DNA of 64,000 bases from Harmonia axyridis. Its lineage: Eukaryota; Arthropoda; Insecta; Coleoptera; Coccinellidae. This document shows positions 11,082-23,660 of the stretch, piece by piece. The stretch is taken from NCBI RefSeq assembly GCF_914767665.1, contig NC_059501.1, positions 51,398,798-51,462,797 on the forward strand, given 5' to 3'. Below the pieces are notes generated by a model, which did no database searches, was not told the origin of the DNA, and saw only the letters and a program-made list of their open reading frames with translations. How positions within the stretch are numbered: position 1 is the stretch's first letter; each line of letters begins with the position of its first letter. A program made the position numbers and the translations under genes.

Positions 11082-11639
11082 CAGGGCAGTTCACAATGAA
11101 TTCCCGTATTTGCGAGGCTTATAACTTTTGATAAGAGAGTATTAGAGTGCTTAAACCTGCTTTAACTGTCCAAAACTTAGAAAGTTTCCAACATACTTCT
11201 GAAATATCTTCTAGTTAATCGGAGGTAAATGTTCTACAATCAACTCTGTTGCATTTACCGTGAATATGGAATAGATCCAGAATTTCTTCATTTGAATAGC
11301 GGGAATTCATTTCGTGAAATTATATTCTACTACCTTCAATAATGAATACACCTGTCACATTGTGAAATAATTACATATTTTAATTTGTATCCTTATAGAA
11401 TATTGCTCTGAAACGCACCCAAGAAACAGATTGGATGAAATTGACCCTAAATTAACATAAATTCATTAAATCTCGAATAACTTTCGAATTTGGGCGAATA
11501 GTCATGTTTGAACACTACCCTTATTTTTTTCCATAGAATCCAACACAATTTTAAAAAAAATAGGGATGTAATTTGGAAATCGAAAGTTATGATCATATTT
11601 TGTTCACAATTTTTAGGACAATATATGAATCACTCTGTG
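11082..11639. mobile_element. MITE-like element with TACAGGG-type ends
   Basis: The segment is bounded by TA on both sides. It begins CAGGGCAGTTCACAATGAA and ends ATGAATCACTCTGTG, a short imperfect inverted match typical of insect mariner/Tc1-related non-autonomous elements inserted at TA. It has no coding capacity. Confidence 0.45.
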
Positions 11640-11869
11640 TAGATAATTCTCAAATTCAATAGATGCACGATATTCCTACATCTTTCTCTTTTGAAAAAGT
11701 GAATCAAAATTTTGTTTATCTGATCACTTCAAAACTACCTATAAGTTCAAGATGAAATTTATAATTCAGATGTAGAATAACAGTTTCAAGCTTCATGCAA
11801 TTATGAAAACAATTATTAAATGTTCAGAACTGCAAAGCAAAACATATCCAAACAATTCTTTACTTCATT

Positions 11870-12055
11870 TTACAAATACAAATCTGTGTTGAGTGGTTTT
11901 TTATGCGCCGAGGCAAATGGCAAATCAATGATTGTTGAAATTTGATAATCTTCAAAACTGGCGATCTCTTCATAGAAAAAAAAAACAGGATCCATTGCTA
12001 TTTTGCATACATATTTTCTTTCAATATGTCTAGGAGGTTGTTCACTGTTCCCCAT
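11870..12055 (-). CDS. Unrecognised candidate exon starting MGNSEQPP
   Basis: A 61-codon frame on the minus strand starts MGNSEQPPRHIERKYV and contains MDPVFFFYEEIASFEDYQIS. The composition looks protein-like. The N-terminal MGNS would fit a myristoylation signal, but no family is recognised and no strong splice sites define its limits. Treat as a weak candidate. Confidence 0.2.
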   Translation of the reverse strand: MGNSEQPPRHIERKYVCKIAMDPVFFFYEEIASFEDYQISTIIDLPFASAHKKPLNTDLYL

Positions 12056-12059
12056 CTTG

Positions 12060-12960
12060 TGTAAACTCGATCATAAATGGAAGTATATGTATCAATGAAG
12101 AACAACTGTCTTCCTACTTGAGAATGCAACACCCAAAAGCCATTGATAAAGCAAAATGTATGATACAGAAATCCTCAATTTGCTCTAGAAAAGCATGCTT
12201 ATGTTGTGAAGAGCTCTATTTTATTTGAGTTCAAGTCTGAACTATCGAAGGACATTACATTCCAAGCATAGTAGGAACGACTTATGACAGAAGGGTAACT
12301 ATTCTTATAAGCTTCAATGGTGCTAATGTGTAGGAACCAGTTCTCACTTCATTCACTCTATTGAAATATCTGAAAGATATTCAGTCCCTCCATTTCGAAA
12401 ACATATGGCACTGTCACCATCTACATGTAAAATATAAAGAGATTCTCCAGGGGGAACCTTTAGAGTATGGTTAGTGAGGAGTTGAGTGCATGGGCACAAC
12501 CCATTATGCACTTCTATTGTATTTCATTATTTTCAAATTTTGATTGTTTAGTTCAATCTAACATGTATACTAAAAATTATTGAAATACAGCAATTATTAT
12601 TATTAAGACTTTGTGAAATAAAAACCACTTCAGATAAAAAAATACATGCAAAATAGAGCAGGTTAACATGCCAATTAAAAAAAATATTTTACCTTCTTTG
12701 AGTCATACAGGAGCGTAAAAACAAAGTAATTAATAATGTCATCAAATATAATATTTTGAATAACAATTAAGCTTTATTTTAACATAATGGTAAATGGGAT
12801 ATGAAAATATCAGAATGGATTGCCAATATTCAAATTCTCTTGTATTAAGGAATATCGTAACTGTTGGAATAACTATAGAAAAAATGTCAACCCGGTTTTG
12901 AATTTTTTCGTAACCAAAAATCGAATGAAATACCTCCTTTTCCACCATTCTGAAAATTTC
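12060..12960. other. Intergenic stretch, nothing recognised
   Basis: AT-rich sequence. The minus-strand frame at 12742-12948 lacks any signature and is hydrophobic and low-complexity. Confidence 0.35.
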
Positions 12961-12980
12961 TCTGTAACTATTTAAACTGC

Positions 12981-13313
12981 TTGCATGAACCCTTCTTTGG
13001 TCTGTTCAGTATGTGGAATAACCACACTAAATTGTCAAATGGTATTTCACAGCTGATTTCTAAATTTCAATTTGATCAGATGGGTATTTTTCAAGTATCA
13101 AAAAACATAAATAATATTTGTATAACTCATAAACCATCATGCATTTCAAACTCAAACAATTTCAATTCATGTTATCGTTCAGAATGCAGACAGCCAGAGA
13201 GAATTGATTTATTCATATCTCATGAAATATTTAATGTTCTTGAAAAGAATTATCCACAAGGAATCATATCCAGAATGCACAAAAGAGATTGTCTAATGGC
13301 CTCCCAAAATTAG
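12981..13313 (+). CDS. Unrecognised candidate terminal exon
   Basis: An open frame from an acceptor-like TCTGTTCAG (ending 13011) runs about 100 codons to a stop at 13311-13313. It contains CYRSECRQPERIDLFISHEI and NYPQGIISRMHKRDCL, which looks protein-like. AATAAA-like hexamers follow within about 30 bases. I do not recognise the family and see no upstream exon, so this may be the end of an unidentified plus-strand gene. Confidence 0.3.
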   Translation: MHEPFFGLFSMWNNHTKLSNGISQLISKFQFDQMGIFQVSKNINNICITHKPSCISNSNNFNSCYRSECRQPERIDLFISHEIFNVLEKNYPQGIISRMHKRDCLMASQN

Positions 13314-13423
13314 TGTAAAAATAAAAAGTTCAAACTAATAAACTATTCAAAATATGAAAATTATTAACTAATATTTTGGTGAATTCAACTTCTGTAATTC
13401 ATCATTCATTTGACACAAGGACC

Positions 13424-14040
13424 ATAGGGAGAGTAGAAAAATTTTAATATTTGGGCGTCTGGCTTTGTGAAGACTGGACATCAGATAAGGAAGTGAAATG
13501 TCGCATAGAACAAGCCCGGCAGGCATTCCTGAGGCTTCGAAGAGTGCTTACCTGTTCTGATTTTGACCTGAACCTAAGACTAAGACTCCTAAAGTGCTAC
13601 GTTTGGTCGGTGCTTCTTTATGGTATGGAGGGTTGGACATTGAAGGCGAGCACAGTAAACAAATTGGAGGCTTTCGAAATGTGGCTATACCGCAGAATAC
13701 TTAAGGTGCCGTGGACGGCTAGGATGACAAATGGGGAAGTTCTTAGACGTGTTAACAAACAACGTGATCTGTTTGAGGTGATCAAAAAGAGGAAAACAGC
13801 ATATCTGGGGCATATAATTCGAAACACGAAATATCAGTTCTTGAATTTGTTAATTGAAGGCAAGATCGAAGGTCGGAGAGGAATCGGACGGAAGAAAATG
13901 TATTGGCTGCGAAACATCAGGCAATGGACAGGACTACGCGATGTACAGTCATTGATACACACCGCCAGAAATAAAGAACAAATGGAAAATGTTATCGCAA
14001 ACATCCATTAATGGATATGCATTGGAAGAAGAAGAAGAAT
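13424..14040 (+). pseudogene. RTE-like LINE, C-terminal end of reverse transcriptase, 5'-truncated
   Basis: The frame at 13451-14011 encodes the region after the RT core of endonuclease-reverse transcriptase LINEs. It contains YVWSVLLYGMEGWTLKAS, AFEMWLYRRILKVPWTAR, RKTAYLGHIIRN and IEGRRGIGRKKMYWLRNIRQ in order. The polymerase motifs and endonuclease are absent, the usual result of incomplete target-primed reverse transcription. A (GAA)n run at 14024-14038 closes the copy and resembles the short-repeat 3' tails of RTE-type elements. The last 186 codons are open, so the insertion is fairly young. Confidence 0.85.
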
Positions 14041-14690
14041 TCATCAAAAGGTAAATTGTGACCATCAGACAGATAAGTTGTAATTATTCCTAAGATTCAT
14101 AACCAAATGTGACCCCCAAAATCTTTGGTGAGATTTTATTCAAGATCTATTTAATAAACAGTCATAGATCTGTGGAATTTGTATTGGGAAATAAACAAAA
14201 ATATTGGGGTGTATTCTCATTTAGTTTTTGAAGGATTATGCAGCATCTTTTCAATGAGGTTTTTCTTAAATATTAAGATAACAACAATGTTATTGATTTA
14301 TTCATTAGATCTTATTCAATTTTCGACATTTTCAAGAGGTTCAAATATTTCCAATATAATCTTAATGATCCTCTTGGTGAACTGATTGATTGAAATAAAG
14401 AGTGAATTCACAACATATATGTATAATGGAACATACAAATAATGAGGTTTTAATATATTCTGGTCTCAAGAAACCAATAGAGCATTTTAAAGAGGTAAAT
14501 CATAATACTAATAGCTGTATGCATGCTGTTCAACTAATTCTTAATTTTTGTAGGTAATCCATTCTCAAAGACTAAATGAATGATGATGCTCTTTGTATAT
14601 ACGAGTTGAAATATGATTTGGATCAAACTTAGGCAATAGATAGAAAACTGTACTTGTAATGCAGATCAGTAGAGCAGTACATTTTTTTTT
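14041..14690. other. Spacer between two LINE insertions
   Basis: AT-rich, no gene recognised. A run of T at about 14681-14694 abuts the ORF1 start of the next LINE and may lie close to its 5' end. Confidence 0.35.
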
Positions 14691-14696
14691 TTTTAA

Positions 14697-15566
14697 ATGG
14701 CGGGTGAAGAAAACACTGCGTTTCTCTCTACTCAACTAAATAGAATGAATAAAGAACAATTAGTTTCGATTATTATAGATAAAGGAATTAGTTTCGAAAG
14801 TGTAACAGGAATAAGTGCGGTTTCATTCGAAAAAACTAAAGAAATGGTGACACTACATTTAGATGAAGATAAACAAAGACCTAACCTAGAAAAATCCGAA
14901 GGAAATGAGGTACTTCTGAAACTGGTAACTCAGTTAGAAGAGAGAATTATTGATCAGAAATTAATCATTACATTACTACAGAAAAGTAATAAAAAAAGTA
15001 ATTCAAAAGTAAATAATACAAAAGCAATAAAAAACCTCTCAACCGCATCTTCTATCGACAAGGTTGTTAACACTATTGCCGAGGTTGAAGGAATTTCTAA
15101 GCGAGGAGGGAAAGATAGGAATGATGTTGATGGTACAAAAGATACTGCAAATCTAGATCTACCCTGTTCAAATGTTGGATTTCAGTTGGTAAAAAATAGA
15201 GGTGAAGTCAATAAATCAAAAGAAAGGAAGAGAAAGGATGTCAAGATAGTCGGTTCGAGTGAGTTGATGGATTCATCGAATGCTTGTGTTAGTTTTGCTG
15301 CTGCCACAAAAAGGGCTTGGTTACATATAAGTAGAATTAAACCAGAAGTCGAATGCGAGCATATACGAAATCATTTATGCCAAAAGTTTCAGGATGAGGA
15401 ATTTATAATTGATAAAATACAAGGCAAAGAAAATTCTTCCAGTATTGCCTTCAGGGTTGGAGCAGACTTTAGATTATTGGATGATCTGAATAAACCTGAA
15501 ACGTGGCCTGTTGGGGTTGTTATTAAGAGATTTCGCTTTTTCCGACGATATGACGAGAAAATTTAA
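14697..15566 (+). CDS. CR1/Jockey-type LINE ORF1 protein (open)
   Basis: An uninterrupted 289-codon frame lies directly upstream of a LINE ORF2 and overlaps its start region. The N-terminal half is charged with coiled-coil potential (KLVTQLEERIIDQKLIITLL); the middle is Lys- and Ser-rich. The last 85 residues form a compact domain: RAWLHISRIKPEVECEHIR, then FIIDKIQG, then WPVGVVIKRFRFFRR. The same pattern (h-HIS-R-h ... WP-x2-V-x2-+F) ends ORF1 of the second LINE at 48091-50223. This is probably the RNA-binding/chaperone protein of the element, acting in ribonucleoprotein particles. It lacks the N-terminal PHD-type finger of the other copy. It is notable that ORF1 is intact while ORF2 is full of stops. 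Confidence 0.8.
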   Translation: MAGEENTAFLSTQLNRMNKEQLVSIIIDKGISFESVTGISAVSFEKTKEMVTLHLDEDKQRPNLEKSEGNEVLLKLVTQLEERIIDQKLIITLLQKSNKKSNSKVNNTKAIKNLSTASSIDKVVNTIAEVEGISKRGGKDRNDVDGTKDTANLDLPCSNVGFQLVKNRGEVNKSKERKRKDVKIVGSSELMDSSNACVSFAAATKRAWLHISRIKPEVECEHIRNHLCQKFQDEEFIIDKIQGKENSSSIAFRVGADFRLLDDLNKPETWPVGVVIKRFRFFRRYDEKI

Positions 15567-18358
15567 ATATAGGTTAACTAACTTGAATTGTCGTTCTGTT
15601 AGAAATAAGACTGAGCTGTTAGAAGGATTTCTCGTGGAAAACTCAGTGGATTTTGCAATATTAACAGAAACTTGGATGCCAGAAGAACCATATGCTATCA
15701 TAACCAGAGACACACATGAAAAAGAAACAATTGAAGAACTGAAACAATATGGAGAAGAAATGAATTTCGAAATAACAGGTGTAAAAATTAAAAGACTACA
15801 AGTACTTGTGATCGCTATATAAAGAGCTCCCTCGTGCTCTAGGGATGACCTTGAACGATTTTTCTGCAAGTTGCTAGAATGTTTGACCTTCCTGAATAGA
15901 AATGATAAACATCAGATCATTTTCATTGGGGGTGATTTTAACATTTATCTTCTGAAGCCCACTAAATATTCTGAAAGATTTTTAAACCTAATGAAGGAGT
16001 TCGGATTTACACCATTGTTCCGACAACCATCGAGAATTACCTGTCAATCGTCGACTTGCAATATTTTCTGTAACTATGATTCAAATATAATTCATACAAG
16101 TACATTCAATCCACATATTTCTGACCATCTAACCTAGAAAGTTGAGTTTAGCACTTTTGTTTCAGATACGAATAACAAAGCAATTAAATATGTGCGGAAT
16201 ATATCTGCTGGTAACATTTCTAGGCTTACAGACTACCTGAGTTAGATCAATTGGATGGATGCCAAGTACAGAATGGGAACTCCTAATCAAATATTTGATA
16301 ATTTCCACACACAAATCATAACAGCCTTCAATATGTTTTGTCCAGTTGTAAAAAAGAAAGTAAACACATCTAAAAAGTCTAAAAACCAATCATGGTATAC
16401 AGAAGAACTAAAGATAATAAAAAATAAACTGGATGCTCTGCAAATAAAAATTCAAGTTCAAAAAGAAAACGAAGCAGTTAAAATGTACAGGAATTACAGA
16501 ACGCACTACAGAATTTCATTAGAGAAAGCTAAAAAGGAATATTACTCAATGAAGACATTACAATCAAACAACAAACAGAAACAAGCCTGGCAAGTTGTGA
16601 ATTCTCTAAGGAAGAAATGTCACGAAGATATAGTTCTCGATCCAGAGAAATATCTCAAGTTTCTCAAGAAAATAAATGATACAATACTTAAAATTGACCA
16701 AAATGAATCTGCAAAATTCCTGAAAAATGTAAAAATGAAAAGTTATAAGTCATTCTTTTTAAAACCCACAACATCGGATGAGATGAAAAAGATAATACAA
16801 TATCTGCATGGAAAATCCACTTGTGACACATATGGTTTATCTACCTTTGTGTTGAAGGAACTTATGGATTATATAGTGGATCCTCTCACATGTATTGCAA
16901 GCATGTGTTTTGAAGAAGGTGTTTTCCCAGATTCAATGAAGTTAGCGAAAGTGGTCCCAGTTTATAAACATATGGGAGATAAGAGTGTACCGAATAATTA
17001 CAGACCAATATCAATTCTTCCAACAATATCAAAAATAATAGAAAGCCTAATTCGAACGAGATTGATGGAATACTTCGAATTGAACAACTTACTCACGGAT
17101 CAACAACACGGATATAGAAATAAATGATCAACTATTACAGCTCTAGTTGAAGTTATTGAAAAAATAACTTATAAGGGTAATGAGGTAGAGCTTAGTTTAT
17201 GTGACCTTTCCAAGGCTTTCGATAATGTTTCTCACGAAATTCTGCTTAGTAAACTTGAATATTATGGAGTTCGAGGGCCACCACTCAGATTACTTGCTTC
17301 ATTTATGCAGGGTAGGCAGCAACAGGTACAGTTGAAAGAAAAATAAACATCCTGGATGAAGATCGGTAAAGGAATACCTCAGGGTTTTATATTAGGACCA
17401 CTACTATTTATAATATATATTAACGACCTTCCAAATAACATCCCTTGCGATTATGTCTGTAACTACGCAGATGACACTTCCTTCTTAAATATTTCCAAAA
17501 AATCCGTAAGGACAAAGACAGAAATCACACTAAGAAAAGCAGAAAGTTGGTTTAGTTCAAACAGTCTCCAGTTGAATGTAGCAAAAACGAACATCTTGAA
17601 AATAGGAGGTAGGTCAGGATCGCGTGACATCTAGAGTGCGAAATTCCTAGGTATTCAAATTCAGAATAATTTTAAATTTAACAACCATATAGAGAATCTT
17701 ACCAAAAAGTTATCATCAGTTATATTCCTCATTAACAGATTAAAACGACTAACCAGTGAGGTTGTTCTGAGAGATATCTACTTTGCACTATTCCTTAGCT
17801 CTTTATCTTATGGCATACTAATTTGTGTTGATGCGCCTGAATCGAACGCAATTTTCATGAAACAGAAGAGAGCTATAAGAACACTAGCAGGGATCAATAA
17901 CACAACTTCTTGTAGAGAATATTTTAAAAAGTACGAGGTACTGACCTTTTGTTGTCAGATCATTTATGCTTGTTTGATTCATGTTCATGAAAACAAGAGT
18001 AAATATATAATGAGTGGCGAATTCGATCAGTACGCCACAGAAGAGAAATGATCTATGCATACCATACCACAGAATAAAACAAGCACAGAAAGCCACAAAC
18101 TATTTAGCGATCAAATTGTACAACCATCTCCCAGACGAGATCAAATTCTGCAGATGTTATGGAAAACGCCTGAAGTACTTTCTGATCTCCAAGTGTTATT
18201 ACTCGGTTGATGAATATCTGTCAGACGAATTCAAGTAAAATAATTATTGAATTTTTTTTTTTATACTATTCTGTTAGTTTCACTATTTTTTCTTTCCATT
18301 GACTATTAATTGTTACCTTTCGTTTTGTAATGATTTGTTAAATAAATTTGATTTGATT
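15511..18358 (+). pseudogene. CR1/Jockey-type LINE ORF2 (endonuclease-RT), stop-ridden
   Basis: One reading frame can be followed from about 15553 to 18051. An endonuclease N-terminus (LNCRSVRNKTELLEGFL, LTETW, then GGDFNIYLL) is followed by an RT with NNYRPISILPTISKI, LCDLSKAFDNVSHEILL, KGIPQGFILGPLLF and NYADDTSF, and then the C-terminal region. In-frame stops occur at about 15820, 16135, 16243, 17125, 17344, 17632 and 18049. A frameshift leads to the final block at 18014-18238 (YLAIKLYNHLPDEIK). The endonuclease appears internally shortened. The copy ends with TTGATTTGATT-like sequence near 18345-18358, a short-repeat tail typical of CR1/Jockey elements. It is inactive. Confidence 0.85.
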
Positions 18359-21300
18359 ATTTTCTATTAATCATTGATTAGCATGATGACAGAAAGAATT
18401 TATATGAATAGATTTGAAAGCGTACTGTATTAATGTTAGAAGTCCTGAAATTTTCAGATGGATATCTTAAATTCCAAAGAGTGAAGTTGGTCATATTATT
18501 TTTTTTGGAGAGGAAGAATGCTCCTAATTTCATTTTGATTGAAGCAAGAGAATACTCATTGATAATATTGAATTCTGAAAACTTCTGGAATAAGATGAAA
18601 AATTAACTTTATTTTTGTGATTAGTTTATGTTTTCAGTAGAAATAAAAAATATAAATGCAAAAAAATAGGCAGCATTAAGAATAGCATGTTTGATTGAGT
18701 CACTATTATGAATATAAATAGGAAAACAAAACAAAAAATTGGTACCTTCTAATTTACAATAACTAGATAAAGTAGTTTTTTTTTCATTCCTACTCATATG
18801 ACATAATTATTGAATTGAATGTTCCATTGTAGCTAATAAAACAGAAAACAACAGAAAACATAATTTACTGAATAACTATGAAATTATTCTCTAGGCATAA
18901 ATGAATTCTTCTCTATTTTTTGTCGAATAAGTTTTCAATATTGTCCATATTTCCACACCACACTGTATTTCGCCTTGCAGTTCATCAAGGCTATCAGTTT
19001 ATTTTGAAAGCTTAATGTTTCTGACAAGAAAACATACAAAAATCTGAGGGAGCCAAGTATGGAGACCGCGATTGAAAAGAAAGAAGGACTCCTCGACTTA
19101 TAACACAGTTATTATAAAATTCCAGCAATGTGAGCAGTGAGCCTATCAATTTAAAAATATGCTAGAGCATTTTTTCATCATCGAGTTGATTTATAAATGG
19201 TTCCAGCTAATTTCTTCTGTACCCTGTTCACCATTGATCTTTAATAAAAAAACTACCACATATATATTCTACAACAAGGACCACTACCCCACACCAGTTT
19301 TTATCAATGTTTCAATGAAATTGTGATAATCATGAAACCCCCAAAATCTATAATTTTAACAATTCACACACCTCAGCAAATTAAACCAAGATCATAACTA
19401 AAAGACATAACACATCAGGATCATAACTTAAAAAGGTCATTTCCAACAATTCGTTTTGTTGAGGTTTTTTAGAAACTTATTGCAATAACTGTACTGCACA
19501 TAGAATGTAGCTGACCGATTGTGAATTTGTAAAAGTATAAATTTAATTTTTGTTTCGTATACTTTGTGGAAGGAAACAGGGGGACACCAGACTGCAAATA
19601 TTATTGTTTGAAGAACATTTGAAGATTTTTCTCGACTCTTGTTCTCAGATCTTTAACAATTTCTTCAGAAATTTGAGGTTTTCCTATCTTTTTCGTTAAT
19701 TTTTATGGTTTTCCAAACTGAGGGATCATAAATCAACAATAAACTAATCATAGCTGTCAGGAGATGCTATTGGCGTATTCGGAAACTTACTTGAAGTTGA
19801 AAACTCAATTCAAGTTGGTGGATCATCTATCCAAGTTTGATAGTTCACAAACCTAATAGGGTCTTTTTCCCATTTGAACCAAAACAATCTTAACCTTCAA
19901 TTATAATTCAAGAATATTGAGCTCATTCAAACGGTGTTATTTGTTATTTCATAATAATTTAAACACAAATATTGGAGTGCATTTACTATCATAAATTGAG
20001 AAGTATTATTAAATAGCTGATATTATTATTAGCTGTTTGCACAAGATATAAACACCTGCTTAGAACTCATTGTTTAGTTTTCTGTCGGATCATAAACCAA
20101 AATTCAAAACTGGAGTAACATCCTTTACTTCCCAATTTTTAGTTTTAGTAGTAAATACATAATAAATTTCACAAGATTTGTGCTTCTATAAATCATGCTA
20201 CAAGCAAGCATTAAAGAGATGACTGCCAATAGTCATCATCATAATTTGGTCATTACAGCAAATTCACGTTTATGATTCTCAGTTCAAATCGAAATACTTC
20301 AAATTTTTACGCAATGTGCATTTGAATTCCATTTGATAACCCTGCATTAGATCAGGGTTAAAACTCGTTTTTTTGGTAATTGAGTATCTTGAACTCCAAT
20401 AGTATATTTAAATTTTTGTTTAATTTTTTTTTTTAATTGAATTATTGTTGTTTGAAAACTATTATGTAAACTTTGTCTCCGAGACCAGCCAATTTTGCTG
20501 TTTAGAAGAAGGGAATGAATGAATAAATGAACTTGGAACTTTAAAAACAAAAGCAGATAACTAGTGTTAAGTAAAGGAACATGAAAGTTATGGATATTCT
20601 CAACTTGGGTAGGTTTCCGAGAATACCAATAGTCCTAATAAGTATATGGATTAGTGAGTACCGAGTACAAACAATAATCCAAAACCAACTTTGATATTAC
20701 AATAATTTATAATAACCCTATATTTCAGTTATTCAAATTTTGAATGAATAAGCAAATAACCCTTAAAATATCCAATAAGATTAAAGGGAATCTTAAATGA
20801 TAACTTGTCCATCCATGATTTACCATTTTGCTTTCATCAATCCAATGTATGCAAATTTAGACATATAGATATTTTTTGAATAAATTTCAGACATACTATG
20901 ACCAAGAATAATAAATCTCCATAATTCAACTTCCATTTCTATTCTCGAATTAAAATCTGTCTAATTAATCAAATTTAAAAGAAAACAACAAAGATAAGAT
21001 ACATTTTTGAGTGCTCGTTCTCCAAGCAGATCTTCTCACATCATGCCTGCAATTTTTTAATTTTGAACCAAGAATGGTCTTAAACGATAAGATTCCATTC
21101 ACAAATGATGAATTCGTAGTCAAATTTCAGTATGTCCGTCTGGACTATAACACGATAACTCCCAAACTAAAAGAGCTAGTAACCTGAATCTGAAATGCCA
21201 CGGTTAAGTTGTTTAATGGGCATAATCCGACTAGAGGTTCTGTAAATATGGCGGTAAATTGGAAGTTTGTTTTTCCGTAAATTTCAAAACTGTAAATTCG

Positions 21301-22050
21301 ATTGAGATGAATATTTGCACTTAGAAGCAATACAACAATTTCAAGTTTCATGCAAAATTTAATGTTAGGGAGCAACCAGAACCATAGAAAATTCAAGAAG
21401 AATATTACAAAAAAAATTGTTGTCAATGTGTTGGTGAGCACAAAACTAACAGTGTTGTGATTTTGTGTGTTGATAAGATAAAGATTTAATTTGAGGGGGT
21501 TTCGTTCTATAGCGTCCTGATGGTCTTTTGTGTCCCCATCAGAGCTATTCTCGCCATTACGTGATCTACAGCTTGTCTTTCAGTTCCAGAGTTCTAACAA
21601 AATCCAGTTCTGTGATCTGTGATAGCTTCAAGGAGGCTACTTCCCCACTTCTTTCTTGTCCAAAGTGGATTTTGCTTTGGCTAGTGATTGCGAGGCATTT
21701 CGTCACCAGGTGATCCGGAATTTTGATCAAAAAATTAAAATTTCAAGGTTCTTGCAAAAGTTTGATCTGATCGAATTACCAAAACCTTTGAAAATTCAAG
21801 AGAATATTGAAAAAGAAAAATTATTTCTGTAAAAAGAGTTTCCATCAGGATGAGATTTTGTGTATATATATTATTATGAATAACAATTTCATGTTTCATG
21901 CAAAATGTCATGGACCGTAGAAAATTGAAACAGAATATGGAAAATGTATATTTCAGATTCCACTGAGTTGAGAATTTGCAAGAAAGTTTTATGCAGAATT
22001 TTGTGTTGATTATCCCATGAGAATTGTAGAAAATTCAAGCAGAATACCAA
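18359..22050. other. Long AT-rich intergenic stretch
   Basis: No gene recognised. A segment at about 21057-21110 (GAATGGTCTTAAACGATAAG) is a diverged copy of one at about 27112-27160, so a dispersed repeat is present. The missing last exon of Rab8 (minus strand) should lie in this interval or beyond the left edge, but I could not identify it. Confidence 0.4.
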
Positions 22051-22054
22051 AAGA

Positions 22055-22210
22055 AATATGAGGAAAGCACTGAGATGAATTCAGAAACTTTTGTGTGTTC
22101 GATCATCCAAGGGTTGTTAATTGCACCCTCGAAGACCGTAAATGTACCGATATACAGTCATGTGGTTTCCAAGGGTGGAATGGACGCATAAATGAACAAG
22201 CGCGCTTAAT
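22055..22210. repeat. Diverged direct repeat left of Rab8
   Basis: Shares ordered blocks with 23515-23660: GAGGAAAGCACTGA, then TTGCACC, then a GACGCATAAATGA-like block. The two copies lie in the same orientation on either side of Rab8. Confidence 0.45.
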
Positions 22211-22335
22211 AGCCCTTGACTTCACACTAGTCATTTCCTTATTTTTTCAAGTTCAAAATGTATCTTATCCTTACTTTAGAAAATTGAAAGAATAATTCGA
22301 AATACTTAATAAATGGTGTTATTTATCAAACTCAC

Positions 22336-23241
22336 CAATTTCTTTTCCATTTTAGCTTTTATGTCCCTAGCTAACGTGTAAAAAGCTTCTTCAACTCTTA
22401 TACTAGCTTTAGCACTAGTTTCTATGAATTTGATTCCATATTCTACTGCTAACTGCTCTCCACGTTCTTTAGAAACTTGTCTCTTTTCTTCAAGTTCACA
22501 CTTATTTCCAAGTAGCATTTTCTCAACATCTGCAGATGCATTTTCCTCAATATTTCTTATCCAATTTTTAATATTCTCGAAACTTTTTTCATTTGTAATG
22601 TCATATACTAACATAATTCCCATAGCTCCACGATAATAAGCTGTTGTTATGGTTCGGAATCTTTCTTGTCCAGCTGTATCCCTGCATATAGAATAGATAA
22701 GAACAACTTGAGATGAAACAATAACAATTTCTCACCATATTTGTAGCTTGATTTTTTTCCCATCAAGTTCTATTGTACGAATTTTAAAATCAATACCTAA
22801 AAACAAAATTAATTCTTGAAAAGCATATTTTAAGGGCCATCCACAAAGAATCACAAACATTAGAAGTTAAATTATTGTAACAGAAATATGAATTAATTAT
22901 AAACCGTAACAAATAATTAATGTAATAATAAGTTGTTACAATGAATAATTTTTCAATTCCTTCAAATTCTAATGAAAATTGAGGTGTGGTTAATATGATA
23001 TTGAAATAGTAACATTTCAATATCATTCCACGTACTGAATTAGAGTATCTCAGAAAAAATTGATGTGATTACAATTACCTTTGAATTTCTTGACATAAAA
23101 AATAAATTGTGACTCACCTATAGTTGAAATAAAGGTAGTGTTATAAGCATCTTCAGAAAATCGGAATAAAACACAAGTTTTGCCTACACCTGAATCACCA
23201 ATAAGAAGTAATTTAAAAAGATAATCATAAGTTTTTGCCAT
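22336..23241 (-). CDS. Rab8: Rab8 small GTPase, three coding exons, last exon not found
   Basis: Coding exons on the minus strand are 23241-23118, 22796-22736 and 22681-22336. All have GT-AG borders and consistent phases and give 177 residues up to KKL. The start reads MAKTYDYLFKLLLIGDSGVG with the P-loop GDSGVGKT. Switch I contains TFISTIGIDFKIRTIEL, followed by WDTAGQERFR (switch II), the GNKCE variant of the NKxD guanine motif, and ETSAKA. The effector region and length match Rab8 rather than Rab10 or Rab13. Rab8 drives exocytic and ciliary membrane traffic when GTP-bound and prenylated at C-terminal cysteines. The exon for the hypervariable tail and the prenylated CxxL end is missing here. 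The donor after KKL is a good GTGAGT, so it should lie to the left. NKxD reads NKCE instead of NKCD, a conservative change at a guanine contact. Confidence 0.93.
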
Positions 23242-23514
23242 TTTCCGCCAAAGCAACTGTATTTCTTTTTTCGAACCTTTATTCGTCCTATGCTCTTTTC
23301 TAAATTTTCCTTTCCTTCCCTTCCCTTAAATGTCAAATAGTTTTCTAAACGTCAATTGACCGGCAATCGGGCAATGTTTGCAGTAGAAATATCCCTAGAA
23401 TAAGGAGATTCTAGAGAAGTACAACATACAATATGTTGGTGTCTCTGAATTCACTGAAAATTACCGCGATAGATCCAGAGCCGCACCTAAAATATTTAGA
23501 ATGGGAATTGAAAA

Positions 23515-23660
23515 ATGAGGAAAGCACTGATGAGAAGTCAGGAGCTTTTGAGGCTTTGAGCGTTCGTTATTCATGGCCCATGGGCCAATTGCACCTTTAG
23601 ATATACACTCTCCAAGAGCATTATTGACGCATTAATGACGAATGCTTAGAATGCTAATTC
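23515..23660. repeat. Diverged direct repeat right of Rab8
   Basis: Partner of 22055-22210 in the same orientation. Shared blocks include GAGGAAAGCACTGA and the GACGCATTAATGACGAA-like block. Confidence 0.45.
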
